This document shows, piece after piece, positions 6,516 to 10,426 of a stretch of 10,426 bases of DNA. Numbering within the stretch: position 1 is the stretch's first letter; each line of letters opens with the position of its first letter. A program made the translations under genes and the position numbers. This DNA comes from Leptolyngbya sp. SIO4C5 (GTDB taxonomy: Bacteria; Cyanobacteriota; Cyanobacteriia; Phormidesmidales; Phormidesmidaceae), in contig JAAHIC010000091.1 of NCBI GenBank assembly GCA_010671965.1, positions 1 through 10,426 of the forward strand, given 5' to 3'. Below the pieces are notes generated by a model. That model was given only the letters and a program-made list of their open reading frames with translations, was not told where the DNA came from and made no database searches.

Positions 6516-6809
6516 ATGTCTGAAGCCATTACAGCGGCAGTGAGCGATCGCATTTGCAAGCACATGAATAAAGATCATGCCGAGGCTGTTTTGACCTATG
6601 CCCAGGTTTTTGGCGGCATTCAATCGGCCACAGCCGCCTCAATGGAATCCATCGACGCTGAGGGGATGAATCTGACAGCTCAGGTTGACGGTCAGCCTAC
6701 TCCAGTGCGGGTGGAATTTGATCATACGTTAGAAAGCGCTCAGGATGCTCATCATACCCTGGTGGACATGTTGAAGCAGGTGCAGGCCAGTCCCAACGCC
6801 GCCCAGTAG
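6516..6809 (+). CDS. DUF2470 domain protein (HugZ C-terminal-like)
   Basis: This 97-residue protein begins 7 bases after a GGAGA ribosome site (6504-6508). Almost the whole length is a DUF2470 domain: ICKHMNKDHAEAVLTYAQ (13-30), SMESIDAEGMNLTA (42-55), VRVEFDHTL (64-72) and HHTLVDMLKQV (79-89). DUF2470 forms the C-terminal part of HugZ-type heme-degrading proteins and also occurs alone. The HMNxDH segment is its hallmark. The split beta-barrel partner domain of HugZ is absent. The gene is followed after 8 bases by a 2Fe-2S protein, which suggests a small redox or heme-related operon. Heme binding here is inference. Confidence 0.88.
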   Translation: MSEAITAAVSDRICKHMNKDHAEAVLTYAQVFGGIQSATAASMESIDAEGMNLTAQVDGQPTPVRVEFDHTLESAQDAHHTLVDMLKQVQASPNAAQ

Positions 6810-6817
6810 AGGAAGTC

Positions 6818-7060
6818 ATGAGCGTAGAAATTCGCTTCCTACCAGATAACACAGTGACTCAGGCTGAAGCTGGAGAGCCTTTGCTACAGGTAGCTGACCG
6901 GGCAGGCGTCACCATTCCCACAGGCTGCCTGATGGGATCTTGTCATGCCTGTGAGGTGGAAGTGGAAGGAGAAGCTGACCCAATTTGCGCCTGCATTACG
7001 GCGGTTCCCAGTGGGCGATCGCAGATGACGGTGAATCTCTATGTCGATCCGACCTGGTAA
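6818..7060 (+). CDS. Small 2Fe-2S ferredoxin-like protein
   Basis: This is an 80-residue protein with a compact ferredoxin-like beta-grasp. GEPLLQVADRAGVTIPTGC leads into the cluster-binding loop C37-x4-C42-x2-C45, with C57 and C59 following in ICACI. Classic plant-type ferredoxins have their fourth Cys about 29 residues after the third, so here the fourth ligand comes much earlier (11 or 13 residues on). The protein ends in VNLYVDPTW. An AGGAAG ribosome site lies inside the 8-base gap after the DUF2470 gene, so the two genes are an operon. It is likely a soluble cytoplasmic electron carrier; the partner is unknown. Confidence 0.87.
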   Translation: MSVEIRFLPDNTVTQAEAGEPLLQVADRAGVTIPTGCLMGSCHACEVEVEGEADPICACITAVPSGRSQMTVNLYVDPTW

Positions 7061-7138
7061 ACAGTAGGGAAGATGGGGTAGCTGCGGTTCGGTTCTACTT
7101 ACCCTAGTCCGTAATTTGCCTTGCTACAGTGGCATTAA

Positions 7139-7159
7139 GCGCTACATCAGATGTAGCGC
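7139..7159. repeat. Perfect 10-base inverted repeat, possible operator or RNA hairpin
   Basis: GCGCTACATC at 7139-7148 and GATGTAGCGC at 7150-7159 are exact reverse complements around one central A. It lies between the 2Fe-2S gene and the GTG of the DUF760 gene. A dyad this compact could be a repressor site, or an RNA hairpin of about eight pairs with a 5-base loop. No T-run follows, so it is not a typical terminator. It does not match the NtcA pattern GTA-N8-TAC. Confidence 0.6.
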
Positions 7160-7215
7160 CGCTCCCAGGGTTATACAGCCCAGCGAGTATTTGTTGTCCG
7201 AGTGAGGTAGCTGTT

Positions 7216-7554
7216 GTGAATAACGCGCCCGGTCAAGCGTCAGATTTTTTAGGCAAGTCTGCTGGTGACAATGCCCTGATGCAGTACGTTCAATCTTTAG
7301 AGCCTGAAATGATTGCTCAGCTCTCTAGGCCTGATTCCTCAGAAGTTTTGCAGGTGATGGAGCACAATATTGTCGGTCTCTTAGGCGGATTGCCATCGCA
7401 GCATTTTGACATTACGATTACGACTAGCCGTGAGCACCTAGGGCGGCTGCTGGCTTCTGCCATGATGAGCGGTTATTTTCTCCGCAGCGCCGAGCAGAGA
7501 ATGACCTTTGAGCAGTCTTTAGCCAACGTAGATAGCTCTAGCCTGTCTGATTAA
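7216..7554 (+). CDS. DUF760 family protein
   Basis: GTG at 7216 gives 112 residues and has a GTGAGGT ribosome-site-like stretch 8 bases before it. A GTG at 7129 would add 29 residues of low-complexity sequence, including a translation of the palindrome, and is less likely. The core NALMQYVQSLEPEMIAQLSR, then VLQVMEHNIVGLLGGLP, HFDITITTSREHLGRLL and ASAMMSGYFLRSAEQRM is characteristic of DUF760, a family of cyanobacteria and plastids without an established biochemical function. It is soluble with no signal peptide. mutY follows 20 bases later and may share its transcript. Confidence 0.88.
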   Translation: MNNAPGQASDFLGKSAGDNALMQYVQSLEPEMIAQLSRPDSSEVLQVMEHNIVGLLGGLPSQHFDITITTSREHLGRLLASAMMSGYFLRSAEQRMTFEQSLANVDSSSLSD

Positions 7555-7574
7555 TCTAAGTCTGAACGCTTTTC

Positions 7575-8708
7575 TTGAATCAGCCTGAATTATTGAGAGA
7601 GATTTCAGCTTCGGCAAGTTCGTCAGCGGACTTGCCGAATTCTGTTGTAGAGGAGCTGCGGCGATCGCTGCTGGACTGGTACGCTCAGTTTGGCCGCGAT
7701 CTGCCCTGGCGACGGAGCCGCGATCCTTATGTCATCTGGATTTCGGAGATTATGCTGCAGCAGACACAGGTGAAGACGGTTTTGCCCTACTACCAGCGCT
7801 GGCTGCAGCAGTTTCCTACGGTTGAAGCATTGGCGGCGGCTGACCAGCAAACCGTACTCAAAGCATGGCAGGGGCTAGGCTACTATGCGCGGGCCAGAAA
7901 TCTACACCGGGCGGCTCAAGCAGTCGTGCAGCAGCATCAGGGGCAGTTTCCCCGTCAGTTAGCGGCGGCGATCGCTCTGCCGGGCATTGGCCGCACCACC
8001 GCTGGCGGTATTCTCAGCGCGGCGTTTAACCAGGCCGTGCCCATCTTAGACGGCAACGTTAAGCGGGTGCTGGCGCGGCTGATCGCCCTGCCGCAGCCCC
8101 CTAGCAAAGCCCTCGATCGCCTCTGGTCGCTTTCAGCCACCCTACTCGATCCGCAGCAGCCCAGAGACTTCAACCAGGCCCTGATGGATCTAGGGGCCAC
8201 CCTTTGCACGCGCCACAGCCCAGCCTGTCTGCTTTGTCCTTGGCAGCGCCACTGCGCGGCCTACAATCAGAATGTACAGTCGGAGCTACCTATGTCTGAA
8301 AGTCGTCCGCCGCTGCCCCACAAATTTATCGGCGTCGCCGTCATCCGTAACGATCAGGGCCAGATTCTGATCGATCGCCGCCGTCAGGAAGGACTGCTTG
8401 GCGGCATGTGGGAGTTTCCCGGTGGCAAAGTTGAGCCAGAAGAAACGATTGAAGCCTGTATTAAACGAGAAATTAAAGAAGAACTGGATATTGAAATTGA
8501 GGTGGGCGATCGCCTGATTGTAGTAGAACATGCCTACACCCACTTCAAAGTCACGCTCAACGTGCATCACTGCCGCCACCTCAGCGGTGAGCCGCAGCCG
8601 CTTGAATGTGACGAAATTCGCTGGGTAACGTTAGACGAGATCGATCAGTATCCCTTTCCATCGGCCAACGTGCAAATTATCGACGCCTTGAGAGCAGCAA
8701 CTGCTTAG
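7575..8708 (+). CDS. mutY: A/G-specific adenine glycosylase MutY with C-terminal MutT-like domain
   Basis: MutY removes adenine mispaired with 8-oxoguanine. No ATG occurs before the conserved domain, so translation starts at a non-ATG codon; TTG 7575 (377 residues) is the earliest after the in-frame stop at 7563. The glycosylase domain (about 25-230) has catalytic E58 in SEIMLQQTQV, the helix-hairpin-helix LPGIGRTTAGG, D159 in ILDGNVKRV, and a 4Fe-4S loop C211-x6-C218-x2-C221-x5-C227. The C-terminal domain (about 250-372) is MutT-like. Its Nudix box from G284 reads G-x5-E-x7-REIKEELDI, complete apart from Asp for the usual final Gly. Y321-T322-H323 fits the F-S-H type loop that reads 8-oxoG in MutY, and FPSAN (361-365) resembles the 8-oxoG-contacting FPPAN of E. 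coli MutT. It converges with the next gene, 16 bases away. Confidence 0.95.
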   Translation: MNQPELLREISASASSSADLPNSVVEELRRSLLDWYAQFGRDLPWRRSRDPYVIWISEIMLQQTQVKTVLPYYQRWLQQFPTVEALAAADQQTVLKAWQGLGYYARARNLHRAAQAVVQQHQGQFPRQLAAAIALPGIGRTTAGGILSAAFNQAVPILDGNVKRVLARLIALPQPPSKALDRLWSLSATLLDPQQPRDFNQALMDLGATLCTRHSPACLLCPWQRHCAAYNQNVQSELPMSESRPPLPHKFIGVAVIRNDQGQILIDRRRQEGLLGGMWEFPGGKVEPEETIEACIKREIKEELDIEIEVGDRLIVVEHAYTHFKVTLNVHHCRHLSGEPQPLECDEIRWVTLDEIDQYPFPSANVQIIDALRAATA

Positions 8709-8724
8709 ACATAGCGAGCAAAAA

Positions 8725-9411
8725 TTAGCGGGCCCAAGCGGTGAGGTTCCAGACCGAGAAAAACAGAAATGCAGACACAATCGCGATTAGACTCCACTTG
8801 ATAGCGTTTTTTTGCAGATTGCGCCATTGAGCATTTTCAACCGTTTCGCGCTGAACCCTAAGCTGCTTTTGGGCCGACTGGATTTCAGCATTCACCTGCT
8901 CGGTCAAAGCCTGAGAGTCACTAACTTCTATAGCTGTGGTCTGCCCAGCCAGGGCTGCGGCTAGAGCATCCATCTCCTGAGCAGTCGCATTTTCAACTCT
9001 GGCTTGCAGTTGTTCTAGCTGAGCAATCTGCTGCCTATATTCTAGGTTTGTTCGCTCAGTTGTTTCTGTTTTCAGCTTGATGCTTGAGCTGACGCTGAGT
9101 GGAACCAGACTCAAAAACAGCAGTCCGACAATCAAGGTTGACCAGGAAAGTCCCCATAGAAGTCGCTTTTCCCACTTATTGCGCCAGGTCATTTCACCAA
9201 AGAAAACCAGAACTAGAGCAATCAGGGCCAGCGGCATTCTTTCTAATAGACTAGCCACCATGCCTAATTCCCAATCTGGATCCATGAAATAAGCCGGAAT
9301 GAAAATATCTCCTAGCTGTACGGCAAATATGAAAAGTAGGCCATAACCAGACAGGCGAATTAAAGCAGTTGTCTTACGAGAGTCAGTCATTTTAGACGCG
9401 GTATGAGCCAT
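8725..9411 (-). CDS. HpsJ-like membrane protein of the cyanoexosortase cluster
   Basis: This 228-residue membrane protein has helices at about 20-40, 50-72, 84-108 and 203-224. Between the last two lies a predicted extracytoplasmic coiled coil (112-200), rich in Gln, Glu, Ala and Leu (QIAQLEQLQARVENATAQE). Layout and position match the HpsJ-like proteins that accompany cyanoexosortase A; HpsJ itself belongs to the hormogonium polysaccharide locus. ATG 9411 is preferred because CAGGTG lies upstream, whereas M8 has no ribosome site. It is third in the leftward operon, 38 bases after the accessory gene. It may support export or assembly of sorted proteins with exopolysaccharide, which is inference. 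Confidence 0.75.
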   Translation of the reverse strand: MAHTASKMTDSRKTTALIRLSGYGLLFIFAVQLGDIFIPAYFMDPDWELGMVASLLERMPLALIALVLVFFGEMTWRNKWEKRLLWGLSWSTLIVGLLFLSLVPLSVSSSIKLKTETTERTNLEYRQQIAQLEQLQARVENATAQEMDALAAALAGQTTAIEVSDSQALTEQVNAEIQSAQKQLRVQRETVENAQWRNLQKNAIKWSLIAIVSAFLFFSVWNLTAWAR

Positions 9412-9449
9412 TTTGGGACACCTGATAGGTTGGATGAAAGCTAATCTAG

Positions 9450-10169
9450 CTAGTCAAGGCGGGAAAATTGAGGTTGCCACTGCGCCTGCCAGTCAAACCA
9501 GGCTTGCTCTAGCACCTGATAGTCTTCGGCTGGGTCTTTCTGAGCTGAACTGGTAGACATCAGTACCCAGAGGCAGCGAAAGTCACGAATATTGTCTGAA
9601 GTCAATAGCCATTTCAAGAGACGCGGACTGAGAATGTCGTAGCGATAGCGGTTATCTCTAAACTGCGGCAGGGTGACTGTGCTTTCGCCTTTGGGATTGA
9701 TGCAGCTAGCTAAATAGCGTTTTTCCTGATAGGGAAATAGGAGGTAATAGCCAACGGCTGCCTGATATTTCTCTGTTTTGAAAGCAGGTCTAACAGATTC
9801 AATGGGAATAGCCGTGTTTTGCTCTAAAAAACCAGCAACGTTGCCGCTCGTATCAACCATGTAGTACATTTCCGCAGTCAAAAATCGCGAGTTTTGCTGA
9901 TATCGGTAAATTTGACCGTTGATCAGGAAGCGATTTTGAGCCTCTGGGCTAGCAGGGGCCGTGATTGGTTGACTTGCTAAAAAGCGAAAATTGGCAAGAG
10001 CGATCCTGTCTGGAAAAGCCAGTGGCTGCGGCTTGATTCGCTCAGACACGGAAGCTTCTGAAGCCAGGAGCAGCTTACCCAGTACGCCAAAAATGCTTAG
10101 ACAAGTTAGGCATAAAAGAATGCTTCTGAGCGATCGCCAATGCTGCCTAGTTTGCTTTGATTCAAGCAT
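9450..10169 (-). CDS. Cyanoexosortase A system-associated protein
   Basis: This 239-residue protein has one N-terminal membrane helix (about 16-36) followed by an extracytoplasmic domain. Motifs include LINGQIYRYQQNSRFLTAEM (82-101) and MVDTSGNVAGFLEQ (104-117). It begins 7 bases after the stop of the exosortase gene. Exosortases are regularly followed by a partner protein of this size and topology (EpsI-like in other bacteria, a dedicated family in cyanobacteria). I assign it to that class from position, topology and general resemblance; the A subtype is the best guess. The final 30 residues are rich in Trp and Gln. Its role in processing is not established. Confidence 0.75.
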   Translation of the reverse strand: MLESKQTRQHWRSLRSILLCLTCLSIFGVLGKLLLASEASVSERIKPQPLAFPDRIALANFRFLASQPITAPASPEAQNRFLINGQIYRYQQNSRFLTAEMYYMVDTSGNVAGFLEQNTAIPIESVRPAFKTEKYQAAVGYYLLFPYQEKRYLASCINPKGESTVTLPQFRDNRYRYDILSPRLLKWLLTSDNIRDFRCLWVLMSTSSAQKDPAEDYQVLEQAWFDWQAQWQPQFSRLD

Positions 10170-10176
10170 AAGCTAT

Positions 10177-10426
10177 CTACTCTGGCTGGAGAGTAAAGAA
10201 ACAGAAAAGCCCCAACAAGGTAATAGAAACCGCCGAAAAAATGAGAGATCCATTACCCACATGCCAATATTCAAAAGCTTCCTGGCCGGAAGAAGCTGCT
10301 AGGACTGCCATCAAACCCACGCGAACTGAGTTGACTAAAAAGCCAAAAGCGATCGCCGCAATGGGCAAAAAGACTCGCTGTATCCACTGAGTTGAGTAAA
10401 TAAGTAGAAAAATAACTGAAGTTCCT
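10177..10426 (-). CDS. crtA: Cyanoexosortase, C-terminal part (cut by window end)
   Basis: An open frame enters from the right edge and gives 82 residues before a TAG at 10177. A TTG at 10368 is not the true start, since the same frame continues upstream to the edge. The segment is highly hydrophobic with membrane helices about 18-46 and 61-78. It carries two exosortase signatures: FLVNSVRVGLM, containing the conserved N-x-x-R, and FEYWHVGNGSLIF with the catalytic-type His. The conserved Cys motif must lie beyond the window. Exosortases are integral membrane transpeptidase-like enzymes that cut PEP-CTERM tails. The symbol follows the cyanoexosortase A family name and is unrelated to carotenoid crtA. 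The two following genes support the A type. Confidence 0.82.
   Translation of the reverse strand, partial: GTSVIFLLIYSTQWIQRVFLPIAAIAFGFLVNSVRVGLMAVLAASSGQEAFEYWHVGNGSLIFSAVSITLLGLFCFFTLQPE

Larger units (their letters stand above)
323..10356. repeat. Dispersed HIP1 octamers (GCGATCGC), at least 18 copies
   Basis: Copies start at 323, 836, 1243, 1642, 1751, 2218, 3842, 5129, 5552, 5737, 6074, 6544, 7015, 7661, 7968, 8506, 10130 and 10349, about one per 580 bases. Random sequence would give well under one copy in a window of this size. HIP1 is a hallmark of many cyanobacterial genomes. The copies lie almost entirely inside genes and include one in the IS-disrupted stub but none in the short IS end. 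Confidence 0.95.

Noticed and set aside
7076..7104. GGGTA/TACCC inverted repeat after the 2Fe-2S gene as a terminator
   Set aside because: Only five pairs with a loop of about 19 bases and no T-run; too weak to call.
7139..7159. NtcA or LexA binding site at the palindrome
   Set aside because: Spacing and bases do not match GTA-N8-TAC or the cyanobacterial LexA box as I know them.
7129..7215. N-terminal extension of the DUF760 protein from GTG 7129
   Set aside because: The extension would translate the perfect palindrome and has no ribosome site; GTG 7216 has one and gives the expected family length.
7955..8579. Two leftward open frames inside mutY
   Set aside because: Both lie opposite conserved glycosylase and Nudix coding sequence and have no independent support.

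Overview
The window looks like a chromosomal segment of a cyanobacterium. At least 18 copies of the HIP1 octamer GCGATCGC lie in 10.4 kb. Many gene families are typical of cyanobacteria: a DUF760 protein, a cyanoexosortase cluster with an HpsJ-like protein, and a DUF2470 protein paired with a small 2Fe-2S protein. The species cannot be named from the sequence alone. All assignments come from reading the translations; no database search was run.

Layout. Positions 1-207 hold the 3' end of an insertion sequence: the tail of a transposase and a terminal sequence matching ends common in cyanobacterial ISs. It interrupts a leftward gene at 208-337, of which only an N-terminal stub remains. That stub is the last member of a leftward operon (1944 down to 208): an ExbB/TolQ-type proton channel subunit, two ExbD/TolR-type subunits and the stub. 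One ExbD copy has Thr where the membrane Asp of the family should be. Next is a leftward lipoprotein-like gene with two DUF4333-like repeats (2065-2661).

A divergent intergenic region of about 290 bp leads to a rightward gene for a 672-residue exported protein ending in a PEP-CTERM-like sorting tail (2953-4971). It is followed by a small membrane-anchored protein whose predicted mature N-terminus is His (5099-5617). A leftward pair at 6466-5673 encodes an unrecognised protein and a PPC/DUF296 protein, joined by an ATGA overlap. Diverging from it is a rightward pair for a DUF2470 protein and a 2Fe-2S protein (6516-7060). A perfect inverted repeat at 7139-7159 precedes a DUF760 gene and a mutY gene whose C-terminal MutT-like domain keeps an almost complete Nudix box.

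The right end (8725-10426, leftward) is a cyanoexosortase operon: the C-terminal part of the exosortase (cut by the window edge), its accessory protein and an HpsJ-like protein. The exosortase is expected to process PEP-CTERM proteins, so the 672-residue protein in the same window is a natural candidate substrate. I see no tRNA, rRNA, CRISPR array or prophage. Most of the window is ordinary cyanobacterial housekeeping or envelope content. The points most worth a second look are the disrupted ExbB-ExbD-ExbD-ATPase-like operon and the asymmetric ExbD pair.
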